A stretch of DNA of 64,000 nt from Shouchella oshimensis (GCF_002019765.1 NZ_KV917380.1:2514667-2578666); one strand, 5' to 3'. Shown: positions 25,045 through 33,662, numbered from the stretch's first letter. Made by a program: numbers and translations. Notes: generated from the letters alone by a model not told the origin.

Positions 25045-25248
25045 TTATTTTGGTTCAAACGTGTGGCAACATGTCTCTTCGCTTTTCCGCACTTTTCCAA
25101 GCTGGTCTAAAACAAATTCCTTACTCGCTTCCATTGAAAATGTTGATTCTAGTTTGTCGGTTTGAACTAGGATTTCCTCTGCCCCACAACGATTTTCCTC
25201 TTTCCAATGGCGACAATTAGATACATTACACATTACAATTGGTGTCAT
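25045..25248 (-). CDS. DUF1540 domain-containing small Cys-rich protein
   Basis: 67 residues with five cysteines: 'VMCNVSNCRHWKEENRCGAEEILV' near the N-terminus and 'EETCCHTFEPK' at the end. This C-x5-C-x7-C spacing and the terminal CCHTF are the DUF1540 signature; the cysteines may bind metal. Many bacilli carry several such genes, some linked to sporulation, but the role is unknown. AGGGGAATGC precedes the ATG. It lies downstream of zur, separated by a terminator. Confidence 0.85.
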   Translation of the reverse strand: MTPIVMCNVSNCRHWKEENRCGAEEILVQTDKLESTFSMEASKEFVLDQLGKVRKSEETCCHTFEPK

Positions 25249-25318
25249 GCATTCCCCTCCTTATCAGTAGGGTTCTCTTTTTCCTAGCTATTCATAACGC
25301 TTAAATGATGGGAATAAA

Positions 25319-25350
25319 AAAAACAGAGATGACGACGTCACCTCTGTTTT
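25319..25350 (-). terminator. Terminator of zur
   Basis: AAACAGAGGTGACG folds back on CGTCATCTCTGTTT with one mismatch, followed by eight T on the minus strand. Confidence 0.82.
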
Positions 25351-25353
25351 GTC

Positions 25354-25770
25354 TTATTGTCGACAAGCTTGACACATTCCGTAAATTTCAAATTTATGAC
25401 CAGTTACTTGAAAATCAGGGAATCGTTTAAACAATTCTTCATCCATAGGGCAATTATGAAAATGCTCTGTTTTTCCACAGTCTAAACAAATTAAGTGATG
25501 ATGATGCTCAGACGTTCGACAACTGAAGCGGAACCGTTTTTCACCATCAAGCTCTGTAGTTTCCAACAATTCAAGATCAGCAAACAACGATAAGTTTCTG
25601 TATATGGTATCAAAACTTAAAGACGGATATTGATCCTGCATGCTTTCAAGCACGTCTTTAGCTGTCATATACCTTGAATCCTCCGCAAATAAGCGAAGCA
25701 TATCTTCACGTTTTCCTGTATATTTGTATCCTTGTTCTTTTAAGCGATTAAGTGCATGGGATACATCCAT
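25354..25770 (-). CDS. zur: Fur-family zinc uptake regulator Zur
   Basis: Represses zinc uptake genes when zinc is bound. The 138 residues are very close to B. subtilis Zur (YqfV): a winged helix (1-80, 'GYKYTGKREDMLRLFAEDSRYMTAKDVLE', 'LSFDTIYRNLSLF') and a dimer/metal domain with 'RTSEHHHHLICLDCGKTEHFHNC' and 'MCQACR', which supply the structural CxxC zinc site and the sensory His cluster. It lies downstream of znuCB, 46 bp away, so it may be co-transcribed behind the Zur operator and regulate itself. Confidence 0.93.
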   Translation of the reverse strand: MDVSHALNRLKEQGYKYTGKREDMLRLFAEDSRYMTAKDVLESMQDQYPSLSFDTIYRNLSLFADLELLETTELDGEKRFRFSCRTSEHHHHLICLDCGKTEHFHNCPMDEELFKRFPDFQVTGHKFEIYGMCQACRQ

Positions 25771-25816
25771 TCAATCAACCCTCTTCTTTGACTTCTGCTT
25801 ACCAGTGTACCGAATT

Positions 25817-26701
25817 TCAGCTCGATTGGCTAGTGGAATGTGTTCTTTTTTTAAGAGGAAATCGTCCGATTGTTTTACGATTTCGACCAAATAAAATCGA
25901 CAGCAGCAAAATAAGAACAGCAAGTAATACAATGACACCGCCTGGTGCTAAGTTTAATTGAAACGCGAGCATAAGTCCACCAATAACAGCCACTTCACCA
26001 AAGAGTACCGCGTAGAAAAACAATTGCTTAAACCCTTTAGCGAAGCGCATAGCACTTGCAACTGGTAGCGTCATTAAAGCTGATACAAGCAAAATGCCTA
26101 CTACCCTCATAGAAGCGGCAATAACAAGAGCCACCATGACCATAAAGATTAAATGAACCAGACGTCGATTAATTCCAGATACCTTTGCTTGCTCCTCATC
26201 AAAAGATAAGAAAAACAATTCTTTATAAAACGTCACTAAAATAGCTAATACAATGACTGTAATAACTGTAATTGTAATAAAATCACTTCGATTTACAGCA
26301 ATAACTGACCCGAATAAATAATTTAACAAATCGGTATTAAACCCATTTGCCATTGAAATAAAAACGACTCCTAAACCAATTCCTGCTGACATAATAATCG
26401 GTATCGCAATTTCTTTATAGTGAATATAGACTTGACGGAGCTTTTCCATAAACAAAGATCCACTGACAGAGAAAGCCATACCCATATAAAGCGGGTTGAC
26501 ACCCTGCATAAAAGGAATGTAGCTGCCAAGTAATAAACTAAATGCAATTCCAGATAGCGTAATATGTGAAAGGGCGTCTGCAATGAGAGACATTCGTCTA
26601 ACAACTAAAAAGACTCCTAGTAAAGGAGCAAGTAACCCAATCATTACGCCAGTGAAAAGAGCATATTGTAAAAAGTCATAAGTTAAAAACGCATTAAGCA
26701 T
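25817..26701 (-). CDS. znuB: Zinc ABC transporter permease ZnuB/AdcB
   Basis: Membrane channel subunit of a metal ABC importer (cluster 9 family). 294 residues with about eight helices, including the family segments 'GVFLVVRRMSLIADALSHITLSGIAFSLLLG' and 'VVGILLVSALMTLPVASAMRFAKGF'. The start at 26701 is chosen because AAGGAG lies 6 nt upstream; the frame stays open for five more codons. It overlaps the znuC stop by 8 nt, indicating tight coupling. Specificity for zinc is inferred from the adjacent zur gene and operator. Confidence 0.88.
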   Translation of the reverse strand: MLNAFLTYDFLQYALFTGVMIGLLAPLLGVFLVVRRMSLIADALSHITLSGIAFSLLLGSYIPFMQGVNPLYMGMAFSVSGSLFMEKLRQVYIHYKEIAIPIIMSAGIGLGVVFISMANGFNTDLLNYLFGSVIAVNRSDFITITVITVIVLAILVTFYKELFFLSFDEEQAKVSGINRRLVHLIFMVMVALVIAASMRVVGILLVSALMTLPVASAMRFAKGFKQLFFYAVLFGEVAVIGGLMLAFQLNLAPGGVIVLLAVLILLLSILFGRNRKTIGRFPLKKRTHSTSQSS

Positions 26702-27464
26702 GATGCACTCCTTCATGGCTATGAGTTAGCAAATGAACATCATGTCCATAAAAGTCCAACTTATTTTTTTTCGCAGCAAACTCCTCTGTTTTTCCATGAA
26801 AGTGAATCGTACGGTTCAAACATGCCACTTTGTTAACGTGATCGGTCATTGCTCCGATATCATGTGAAATTAACAGAAGCGTTTTGCCTAGATCACGATT
26901 TAAGGTGTGTAGTAATTCATAAAAAGAAGCAACGCTTTTTGCGTCAATCCCTACCGTCGGCTCATCTAGAATTAATAAATCAGGTTCACTGACTAGTGCT
27001 CGGGCGATAAAGACTCGTTGCTGTTGACCGCCAGATAGTTCACCAATGTTTTCATATAGGTAATCCATCATATCCACTTGCTCAATGGCACGATATACCA
27101 TTTCTTTATGCTTTTTTTTCATAAAGCGAAACAAACCGATTTTTCCAAATAGCCCCATTGATACAACTTCATACACCGTTGCTGGAAAGCCACTACTAAA
27201 GCTGTTGGCTTTTTGAGAGACGTATCCAATCCGATCCCATTGCTGAAACGAATCAATCGGTTCGTCAAATACCCTTACTGCTCCATCGTTTGGTTGTAAT
27301 AGACCGAGCATCATTTTTATTAATGTTGATTTGCCAGAGCCATTTGGACCAACCAACCCTAAAAAATCACCTTGTTTTATTGTTAACGATACATCGCTTA
27401 AAACAGGACGACGTCCATATGCGAATGTAATATGATCTAACGTTACGTAATTTTCGCGAATCAT
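26694..27464 (-). CDS. znuC: Zinc ABC transporter ATPase ZnuC/AdcC
   Basis: Cytosolic ATPase that powers the zinc importer. 256 residues from ATG at 27464, preceded by GAGGGGG; an in-frame ATG five codons upstream overlaps that site. Walker A GPNGSGKST, Q-loop 'VSQKAN', signature LSGGQQQR, Walker B 'LLILDEP' and switch histidine 'LLISHD' are all present. A Zur-type palindrome lies directly upstream. The substrate-binding protein ZnuA is not in the window. Confidence 0.9.
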   Translation of the reverse strand: MIRENYVTLDHITFAYGRRPVLSDVSLTIKQGDFLGLVGPNGSGKSTLIKMMLGLLQPNDGAVRVFDEPIDSFQQWDRIGYVSQKANSFSSGFPATVYEVVSMGLFGKIGLFRFMKKKHKEMVYRAIEQVDMMDYLYENIGELSGGQQQRVFIARALVSEPDLLILDEPTVGIDAKSVASFYELLHTLNRDLGKTLLLISHDIGAMTDHVNKVACLNRTIHFHGKTEEFAAKKNKLDFYGHDVHLLTHSHEGVHHA

Positions 27465-27479
27465 TTCTATCCCCCTCAT

Positions 27480-27494
27480 TCAGAATGATTCCGA
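27480..27494 (-). promoter_or_regulatory. Zur-box-like operator upstream of znuCB
   Basis: A 7-1-7 inverted repeat, TCGGAAT-C-ATTCTGA on the minus strand (one mismatch), resembles the B. subtilis Zur box core TCGTAAT-N-ATTACGA. It lies between the -10 box and the znuC start codon, a position suited to repression. Confidence 0.72.
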
Positions 27495-27508
27495 TTTATC
27501 TCCACACT

Positions 27509-27536
27509 ATTATACTCTTTTTTTTTATTTTGTCCA
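27509..27536 (-). promoter_or_regulatory. Sigma-A promoter of znuCB(-zur)
   Basis: On the minus strand TGGACA (27536-27531), a 16-nt spacer and a perfect TATAAT (27514-27509). The Zur-like palindrome lies about 15 nt downstream. Confidence 0.68.
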
Positions 27537-27564
27537 GTCATGAGTTGTTTTTTTAAACAAAAGA

Positions 27565-27590
27565 AAAACGGCTGCAAAAAGCGCCGTTTT
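27565..27590 (-). terminator. Terminator of the transglycosylase gene
   Basis: AAAACGGC pairs with GCCGTTTT, with a 10-nt loop, then TTTTC on the minus strand; it abuts the stop codon. Confidence 0.75.
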
Positions 27591-28297
27591 TATAAAGAGT
27601 CGTGGGTTCTAGCTTGCTGCTGAATCGTTACTGCATAGTCACTTTTTGCATGTCCATTTTCAGCAAGATACGTCTGTAAGCCGCCCATTCCTCTGTGATA
27701 AGCTGTAAGTGCCTTATCCCAATCCTCATATTGATCATATAAAAACTGTAAATATTGTACAGATAGATGGATAGCATAGTAAGGATTAAATAAATACTCC
27801 TGTTCGTACTTAAGCTCCGCCATGTCCGCAATCCATGGAGCGGTGTTTGTCATAAATTGCGCCATTCCATATGCATGTCCATACTTCGTTTCTGGCCCTA
27901 CAGCTTTTTCATCAAAAGTCGTCCCACTTTCTACTTTCAGCAGCTCATAGACAAGAAATGGGTCTACGTCTTTTTGATCTGCGATTAACCCTAAGTAGAG
28001 ACCCCACGATTGCTCAAAGTGACCATCACTATCTTGATACAAAGCATCACTAACTTGCTTTGCTTTTTTCCATGTATCACCGTTGCCTTCCACATTAAAG
28101 GATGTGTCTAGCCCGTCGGTTTTAAAGAAAGCCGTTGCTTTCTCGATTTTCTGATATTCGGCTAAATAGGCATCCCGTTCAAGCTTCTCTGCATGAGCGA
28201 GCATTTGCCCATTAGTTACCCTGTTTGCATATAGAAATAGGCCTATTAGTAAACCTAGTATACTCAATAAAATAAGCTTTTTTTGATTACGCTTCAT
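27590..28297 (-). CDS. Lytic transglycosylase SLT-domain protein
   Basis: Cleaves glycan strands of peptidoglycan. 235 residues from ATG at 28297, preceded by AGGAGGAC; the frame is open 23 codons further upstream without a site. One N-terminal membrane helix (about 6-23) anchors it, facing outward. The SLT lysozyme-like domain spans about 95-225: catalytic Glu in 'ELLKVESGTTFDEKAVG', then 'YGMAQFMTNTAPWIA' and 'YAIHLSVQYLQFLYDQYEDWDKALTAYHRG'. It is flanked by its own terminator, so it is likely monocistronic. Confidence 0.85.
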   Translation of the reverse strand: MKRNQKKLILLSILGLLIGLFLYANRVTNGQMLAHAEKLERDAYLAEYQKIEKATAFFKTDGLDTSFNVEGNGDTWKKAKQVSDALYQDSDGHFEQSWGLYLGLIADQKDVDPFLVYELLKVESGTTFDEKAVGPETKYGHAYGMAQFMTNTAPWIADMAELKYEQEYLFNPYYAIHLSVQYLQFLYDQYEDWDKALTAYHRGMGGLQTYLAENGHAKSDYAVTIQQQARTHDSL

Positions 28298-28388
28298 ACA
28301 AACGTCCTCCTCCTTCAGCTCCAAAGTAGGATAGACGATCTTCTTACATTCGTCAACAACTAACATCTTCCAATGCTCAAACTGAAAA

Positions 28389-28409
28389 CAAAAAGCCTTC
28401 TAAAAGGCT
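28389..28409 (-). terminator. Terminator of the histidine kinase gene
   Basis: AGCCTT / AAGGCT stem with a 4-nt loop and five T on the minus strand, 28 nt past the stop. Confidence 0.65.
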
Positions 28410-28436
28410 AAAAAGAAATGAACTCGTTTCGTCACG

Positions 28437-29537
28437 CTACACAAGAAGCGGAAATGTAAGGATGACTTTTGTACCAACGTCTCGTTCGCTTAGTATTTGA
28501 AATTTCCCTCCGTGATCTTCAACAATCTTCTTACACAACGGAATACCCACTCCTGTGCCTTTTTCTTTCGTAGTGAAGAATGGTTTTCCTAACTGTTCAA
28601 GTACGTCTTTAGGCATTCCTTTTCCATTATCTATAAGTTCAATATGTACATATTCGCCTATTTCTTTACTTGAAACTTTTAAATACTTGTATGACGCTCC
28701 TTCATCAAATGCTTCAATTGCATTACGTAACAAATTTAACATAACTTGCTTAAACATTGATTCATTAATATGGCATATTGAAAAAGATTTATCAAAGTCC
28801 ACTTGTAATTCCACACTATGCAGTAAACATTCCGCTTTCATTAATTCAACTAGAGATTCGATTAAGTTAGAGGGGGATTGCCATTTGCGATTTGTTTTTT
28901 TCCTTGAAACAGATAAAAAATCTTCAATAATAATATTCATTCGGTTTAGCTCTGAAATGATCGTATTGTAATATTTTTGGAAATCACAGGTTAAATGCGA
29001 TAGTTGCAAAAACCCTTTTATAACGGAAAGAGGATTTCTTAGTTCGTGAGCAACGCCAGCGGCAATGTGCGAGACAGCTTGCATTTGATGTTGGAACGTT
29101 AGTAATTCCTCATATTTAGTTTGTAATGATAAATCTTCAAGCATAATAAAATAATAGACATGATTATCTTCCACTTCTGGAATGAATGTAACATTAAGTA
29201 CATTTCCACCATTCTCATATACACTCTTCGTAATTTGTACATACTTCGTACTAAGTGCCATTTGATCCTGGAAGAACTCTGCAATGCTATGTGTAATGGC
29301 GAGCTCACTAATTGAAGAGTGTTGAAGTTCGTCTGCTTTTATATCTGTTAAATAACTAAACATTTCATTCCAAGAAAGTACATTTAAAGCTTGGTCCACT
29401 TTTAGATACGGCAAGTTTAACTCCTCAATAAGTGTAAACATCGTTTGGTTATGATACTCATGCTTTCCGTTTATCTCTTTGTGCAACATATCAGTACTCC
29501 TATTAGGGGCATTTTTTAATAAAAAATTTTGAATCAT
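28437..29537 (-). CDS. Soluble PAS-domain sensor histidine kinase (sporulation-kinase-like)
   Basis: 366 residues from ATG at 29537, with no membrane segment. Domains: PAS-like (about 35-140), HisKA with H164 in 'GVAHELRNPLSVIKGF', and HATPase with N-box 'LLRNAIEAF', G1 'IDNGKGM', F-box 'LGKPFFTTKEKGTGVGIPL' and G2 'GTKVILTF'. The layout resembles KinA/KinE-type kinases that feed phosphate to Spo0F, which are also soluble or membrane-free and not paired with a response regulator. No regulator gene is adjacent. The assignment to sporulation is an inference. Confidence 0.83.
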   Translation of the reverse strand: MIQNFLLKNAPNRSTDMLHKEINGKHEYHNQTMFTLIEELNLPYLKVDQALNVLSWNEMFSYLTDIKADELQHSSISELAITHSIAEFFQDQMALSTKYVQITKSVYENGGNVLNVTFIPEVEDNHVYYFIMLEDLSLQTKYEELLTFQHQMQAVSHIAAGVAHELRNPLSVIKGFLQLSHLTCDFQKYYNTIISELNRMNIIIEDFLSVSRKKTNRKWQSPSNLIESLVELMKAECLLHSVELQVDFDKSFSICHINESMFKQVMLNLLRNAIEAFDEGASYKYLKVSSKEIGEYVHIELIDNGKGMPKDVLEQLGKPFFTTKEKGTGVGIPLCKKIVEDHGGKFQILSERDVGTKVILTFPLLV

Positions 29538-29712
29538 CGTACTCACGCCCCCCCTTGTCATTAATCAGAATAACAACTCATCATACTTTTTTCCGAATCT
29601 CCGTATAATTAACTCTTATTCGTGAAAAGGCGCACTATTTCCTTTTTTTGTTCTGTTTTTTCTTTTAAATCATATAGTAAAAGTGACTTTCTATTTAAGG
29701 AGCGGTGCCAAC

Positions 29713-29976
29713 ATGAACTTCATCATGCAACAGCTCATCAATCAGAAAATTAATTCGATTAGTAAAGAGGAATTTCTTCAGCTTGCCGAGAAGCAAGGAT
29801 ACCCTTTAACAAGCCAACAAGCAGATAGCGTTTTACGCATACTCAGGCAACAAACGATAAACGTTGGCAATAAAAAACAAGTGGAAGCCATTATTAATCA
29901 ACTGACGAATGAAACCGATTCCTATGTTTCGACTACAGTGTCACAATTGTTCCAAAAATATAGTCATATGTTATAA
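29713..29976 (+). CDS. yqfT: DUF2624 family protein YqfT
   Basis: 87 residues from ATG at 29713, preceded by AGGAGCGG; the frame opens ten codons earlier without a site. It is predicted to be all helical: 'MQQLINQKINSISKEEFLQLAEKQGYPLTSQQADSVLRILRQQTINV'. This matches B. subtilis YqfT (DUF2624) and keeps its position next to nfo, here on the opposite strand. The function is unknown. Confidence 0.8.
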   Translation: MNFIMQQLINQKINSISKEEFLQLAEKQGYPLTSQQADSVLRILRQQTINVGNKKQVEAIINQLTNETDSYVSTTVSQLFQKYSHML

Positions 29977-30012
29977 AAAGTTGATCTTGCCATTATTTTA
30001 CCATTAGATAAT

Positions 30013-30055
30013 AAAAAGAGCACCCTAGTTTTTAAAAACTAGCGGTGCTCTTTTT
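30013..30055. terminator. Bidirectional terminator between yqfT and nfo
   Basis: A near-perfect 21-bp stem: AAAAAGAGCACC with GGTGCTCTTTTT, plus an inner CTAGTTTTT/AAAAACTAG, with one bulged C. Convergent genes flank it. Confidence 0.88.
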
Positions 30056-30057
30056 AT

Positions 30058-30936
30058 TTATTTTTCTATTGGCTCTGTATGTTCTCTTCGAAGTAACGCA
30101 ATTTCATGTTTATATGGAGGTTTACGATCTTTTTTATCTGCTCCAATAAATGGCGTTTCTAAGATTTTTGGCACGTGTTTAAATTGATCGTGATGAACAA
30201 TGTAATCTAAAGCCTTTAAGCCAATAAATCCATGCCCGATGTTTTCGTGACGATCCTTTTGAGCATGTCTTTCATTTTTTGAATCATTAACATGAACGAC
30301 TTTTATTCGATCTGCACCAATAATATGGTCAAATGATTCGAGCACCCCATCAAAATCATTCACAATATCGTAGCCAGCGTCATGAGTATGACACGTATCA
30401 AAACATACAGAGAGCCGTTCATTATGAGTCACACCATCAATAATTTTGGCAAGTTCTTCAAATGAACGACCACATTCAGATCCTTTACCAGCCATCGTTT
30501 CAAGCGCAATTTGAACATCTCTCTTTTCCGTAAGTACTTCATTTAATCCTTCAATAATTTTCGCGATACCAGCTTCTGGCCCTGCTCCTATATGAGCTCC
30601 AGGGTGAAGAACAATTTGCTTTGCGCCTAAAGCTTCCGTTCGCTCTATTTCAGAACGAAGAAAATCAACGCCTAATTGAAATGTTTCTGGCTTTTGGGTA
30701 TTGGCAATATTGATGATATAAGGGGCATGAACAACGATATCACGAATCCCGTGTTCCTGCATATGTTGTTTCCCTGCATCAATATTTAAGTCTTCAATCG
30801 CTTTACGACGTGTATTTTGTGGTGCACCTGTATAAATCATGAAGGTACTTGCACCATATGCTGCTGCTTCTTCACTTGATTGAAGCAACATCTTTTTTCC
30901 ACTCATTGATACATGTGATCCAATTAATAAAGACAT
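30058..30936 (-). CDS. nfo: Endonuclease IV (AP endonuclease) Nfo
   Basis: Cuts DNA 5' to abasic sites in base-excision repair; in B. subtilis it also helps spores survive dormancy. 292 residues forming a TIM barrel with three zinc ions. Visible motifs: '[12 protein letters not shown]', '[12 protein letters not shown]', '[13 protein letters not shown]', '[15 protein letters not shown]' and '[22 protein letters not shown]', which carry the metal-binding His, Glu and Asp residues. AGGAGAGGTTGA precedes the ATG. It lies 15 nt after cshB, and both are probably on one mRNA. Confidence 0.95.
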   Translation of the reverse strand: MSLLIGSHVSMSGKKMLLQSSEEAAAYGASTFMIYTGAPQNTRRKAIEDLNIDAGKQHMQEHGIRDIVVHAPYIINIANTQKPETFQLGVDFLRSEIERTEALGAKQIVLHPGAHIGAGPEAGIAKIIEGLNEVLTEKRDVQIALETMAGKGSECGRSFEELAKIIDGVTHNERLSVCFDTCHTHDAGYDIVNDFDGVLESFDHIIGADRIKVVHVNDSKNERHAQKDRHENIGHGFIGLKALDYIVHHDQFKHVPKILETPFIGADKKDRKPPYKHEIALLRREHTEPIEK

Positions 30937-30951
30937 CGTTCAACCTCTCCT

Positions 30952-32310
30952 TTACTTACTTTTACGGGAACGTAATTTGTTATCTCTCTTATTGCGCTTC
31001 TCTTGAGCAACACGTGCTTTTCTTTTATAAGCAGGCTTTACCTTTTTTGGTTTTGCTTTAGCTTTTCCACCTGTTCGCTCTTGTGGCTTTGTTGCCGTTT
31101 TATCTGCTTTTTTCTTTTCCCCAGACTGAGGTTTCTGTTGTGAAAAGCCGCCACTACCAATTGGACCTTTTACTTGTTGCCATTCCCCGTCTTTAAACTC
31201 GACAAATGTAAAGGATATGCCTTTACTTGATAGCTTACCACACGCGTATTCATCTGTTTTTTCAAATAGCGATAAGGCTATACCATCTGCACCAGCTCTA
31301 GCTGTACGTCCAACACGATGTACATAAAAATCTAAATCCGCTGGAAATTCAAAGTTAATAACATGAGTGACACCCTTGATATCCATCCCTCGAGCAGCTA
31401 AATCTGAAGCCACAAGGAACTGAACACTTGCATCATCAACTTTTTTCATTACCTTCCGTCGCTCTCTCGATGCAAGGCCTCCGTGCAAACGCTCAACATT
31501 TAACGATTCTTTTGCCAATTCATCCGCCACAAAATCCGCTTGCTCTTTTGTGTTCACAAAAATAATTGCTAAATATGGATTAATGTGCTTCACAACATCT
31601 TTAAGAACAGTCATTTTATCTTTATGTCGCACTGGAACAAGCTGATGTTTAACTGCTTTTGCAGCTAATGCTTCAGGCTGTACATGAACGTGACGTGGTT
31701 GGGACATATATTTCTTTAAAAATGGCTGAAGTTTTTCCGGTATAGTGGCCGAGAAAACCAACATTTGTAGCTCTTCCGCCATTTTACCAGCTACTTTGTC
31801 TACATCCTCAATAAAGCCCATGTCGAGCATTTGATCCGCCTCATCTACAATGAGAGTAGTGGCTGTATGTGCTAATAGCGCATTTTGCTGGATTAAATCA
31901 TTAATTCTTCCTGGTGTACCAACAACAAGATGTGGTTGTTTTGACTTCAAACGATCCATCTGCTTTTGGCGATCTGTACCCCCAACATATAACTGTGCTT
32001 GAATCTCCCCTTCAAAGGGCTTTAGTAGCTTTACCACTTCATTATAAAGCTGGTTAGCTAATTCTCTTGTTGGAGCAGTCACAATAGCTTGTAAATGTGT
32101 TTCCGTAACCGTTATTTGTTCAATAAGCGGTAACAGAAACGCAAACGTTTTTCCTGTACCTGTTTGAGACTGGCCGATAACATCCTTTTTGTTTAAAATT
32201 GCTGGGATCAACCGTTCTTGTATTTCCGTTGGTTTAGATATGTTGGCATCAACAAGTGCTTGTTGTAATTTATCCGTTATTCCGAGTCTTGAAAAATTTT
32301 CTGCATTCAT
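30952..32310 (-). CDS. cshB: DEAD-box RNA helicase CshB
   Basis: 452 residues from ATG at 32310 (GAGG 8 nt upstream). It unwinds RNA, with a role in cold growth and mRNA handling. Helicase motifs in order: Q motif 'TEIQERLIPAIL', I 'SQTGTGKT', Ia 'APTRELANQL', Ib 'GTPGR', II 'DEAD', III 'SAT', IV 'IIFVNTK', V 'ARGMDIKGV' and VI 'HRVGRTARAG'. The C-terminal 70 residues are very basic (Lys/Arg/Gln-rich), typical of RNA-binding tails. The cshB-nfo pair follows B. subtilis order. Confidence 0.94.
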   Translation of the reverse strand: MNAENFSRLGITDKLQQALVDANISKPTEIQERLIPAILNKKDVIGQSQTGTGKTFAFLLPLIEQITVTETHLQAIVTAPTRELANQLYNEVVKLLKPFEGEIQAQLYVGGTDRQKQMDRLKSKQPHLVVGTPGRINDLIQQNALLAHTATTLIVDEADQMLDMGFIEDVDKVAGKMAEELQMLVFSATIPEKLQPFLKKYMSQPRHVHVQPEALAAKAVKHQLVPVRHKDKMTVLKDVVKHINPYLAIIFVNTKEQADFVADELAKESLNVERLHGGLASRERRKVMKKVDDASVQFLVASDLAARGMDIKGVTHVINFEFPADLDFYVHRVGRTARAGADGIALSLFEKTDEYACGKLSSKGISFTFVEFKDGEWQQVKGPIGSGGFSQQKPQSGEKKKADKTATKPQERTGGKAKAKPKKVKPAYKRKARVAQEKRNKRDNKLRSRKSK

Positions 32311-32449
32311 AATCATTTCCTCTTTTCCAGTTCCTTCGTGCAATAGTTCATTTTATCATAATTTCATACTAAGTCCAAGGCTTAAATATGCACCGATCAC
32401 CTATCTTTGCATAGGCTATTATTATTAGATTTTATTAGGAGCGAATGTT

Positions 32450-33004
32450 ATGCAGCCTTATTACGGACCACCCGCTAGTTCTATTCCAATGCAACCGTTA
32501 TCGAGCGGCTCAAGTCGGTTATTAGGAACCGCTTCGAGTTTTATGCAGCCTACTGCTTCCATGGCTTCAGCACCTATTCAGCATCTAGCAGGAGCAACAC
32601 GAGGAGGAGGTATTTTAGCTCGTTTACTGGGAGGAGGGCGCTTGACTAGTTTAGGAACATCCGCCGCTTCTGGAGGTCTTAATTTCGCCACCATCCTTGA
32701 GAATACGCAACGAGTAATGGGTATTACTCAACAAGTTGCGCCTATGGTTCAGCAATACGGTCCTTTTATTAAAAATGTACCGACTCTCTGGAGAATGATG
32801 CGTACCATGCGACAAACGCCAATGAATGAAACGCCTAATGAAATAACGGAAGAAAGGGCCTCTACTGTGCAACATGTTCCAGAACCTGCCGCTACCACTA
32901 ATGTAGCTCAACCTAGTCCATCACCTGTTGCGAGTAATCCGAGACCTCCACGCCGGCAAAGACCAGAAACACAAGGCGCGTCCCTACCAAAACTTTATAT
33001 ATAA
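32450..33004 (+). CDS. yqfQ: YqfQ/VrrA-like protein
   Basis: A 184-residue low-complexity protein rich in Ser, Pro, Gln and Ala, with no signal peptide. The central 'GLNFATILENTQRVMGITQQVAPMVQQYGPFIKNVPTLWRMMRTM' is the conserved core of YqfQ/VrrA proteins; VrrA is the variable-repeat locus used in Bacillus anthracis typing. Both flanks are disordered and proline-rich. It keeps its position beside cshB. The role is unknown. AGGAGCGAATGTT precedes the ATG. Confidence 0.75.
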   Translation: MQPYYGPPASSIPMQPLSSGSSRLLGTASSFMQPTASMASAPIQHLAGATRGGGILARLLGGGRLTSLGTSAASGGLNFATILENTQRVMGITQQVAPMVQQYGPFIKNVPTLWRMMRTMRQTPMNETPNEITEERASTVQHVPEPAATTNVAQPSPSPVASNPRPPRRQRPETQGASLPKLYI

Positions 33005-33019
33005 ATTGATTTTTAGTTG

Positions 33020-33049
33020 TTGACAAGCCTCCTATAACGATAGTATAAT
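33020..33049 (+). promoter_or_regulatory. Upstream sigma-A promoter of the CarD-like gene
   Basis: TTGACA (33020-33025), an 18-nt spacer and TATAAT (33044-33049), both perfect hexamers. Confidence 0.75.
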
Positions 33050-33078
33050 TTGATATTTGCCTTCAAATGTGTTATACT
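33050..33078 (+). promoter_or_regulatory. Second, tandem sigma-A promoter of the CarD-like gene
   Basis: TTGATA (33050-33055), a 17-nt spacer and TATACT (33073-33078). It starts one base after the first promoter ends, so the gene has two closely spaced promoters. Confidence 0.6.
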
Positions 33079-33108
33079 GATCTTTATAAATCGATTGGAG
33101 GAATGTCC

Positions 33109-33600
33109 ATGTTTAAAGTCGGAGACAACGTTGTTTACCCTTATCATGGGGCCGGAAAGATCCAAGATATTGAAGAAAAGAATGTTCTAGGAGAAACACA
33201 ATCATACTATATTCTGCATTTCCCGCTTGTTGACGTTACCCTCATGCTTCAAGAATCTCGTATCGATCAATCCGGGCTTAGAAAGGTCATCTCCTCCTCT
33301 GAAGTTAATCAAGTAGCGGATGCTTTAAAAACGGGCCCTGAGACACCTTTATCTTCCAGTCAATTTTCTAGAGATACAGAGAATTTACTTAAGACTGGAA
33401 GTATTATTGATGCTGCTCACCTCGTTTCTTCTTTATCAAAGAAGCAAACCGAACGATCGAACGGTCTTCATATTCAAGATCGACACCACCTCCAAAAAGC
33501 GAGACAAATGGTTGCAAGCGAGTTGGCTGTTGTTCAAGAATACTCCGAAGAGCAAGCCTATGAATTTATTGACACAAATTTATTAGAAGAAGCAAATTAA
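33109..33600 (+). CDS. CarD/CdnL-family transcriptional regulator
   Basis: 163 residues from ATG at 33109 (GGAGG 7 nt upstream). The N-terminal CarD/TRCF RNA-polymerase-interaction domain is 'KVGDNVVYPYHGAGKIQDIEEKNVLGETQSYYILHFPLVDVTLMLQESRI', and a helical C-terminal domain covers about 80-160. Proteins of this family bind the RNA polymerase beta subunit and stabilise open complexes at ribosomal promoters. Two tandem near-consensus promoters suggest high expression. It stands between yqfQ and ispH. Confidence 0.87.
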   Translation: MFKVGDNVVYPYHGAGKIQDIEEKNVLGETQSYYILHFPLVDVTLMLQESRIDQSGLRKVISSSEVNQVADALKTGPETPLSSSQFSRDTENLLKTGSIIDAAHLVSSLSKKQTERSNGLHIQDRHHLQKARQMVASELAVVQEYSEEQAYEFIDTNLLEEAN

Positions 33601-33613
33601 TAACGCGTCTTGA

Positions 33614-33642
33614 TTGTCACCTGCGCAGAACTCCTTTACAAT
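33614..33642 (+). promoter_or_regulatory. Sigma-A promoter of ispH
   Basis: TTGTCA (33614-33619), a 17-nt spacer and TACAAT (33637-33642). It predicts a start near 33649 and a 60-nt leader that includes the hairpin at 33663. Confidence 0.6.
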
Positions 33643-33662
33643 AGAAGATGAATTCAAAACAC

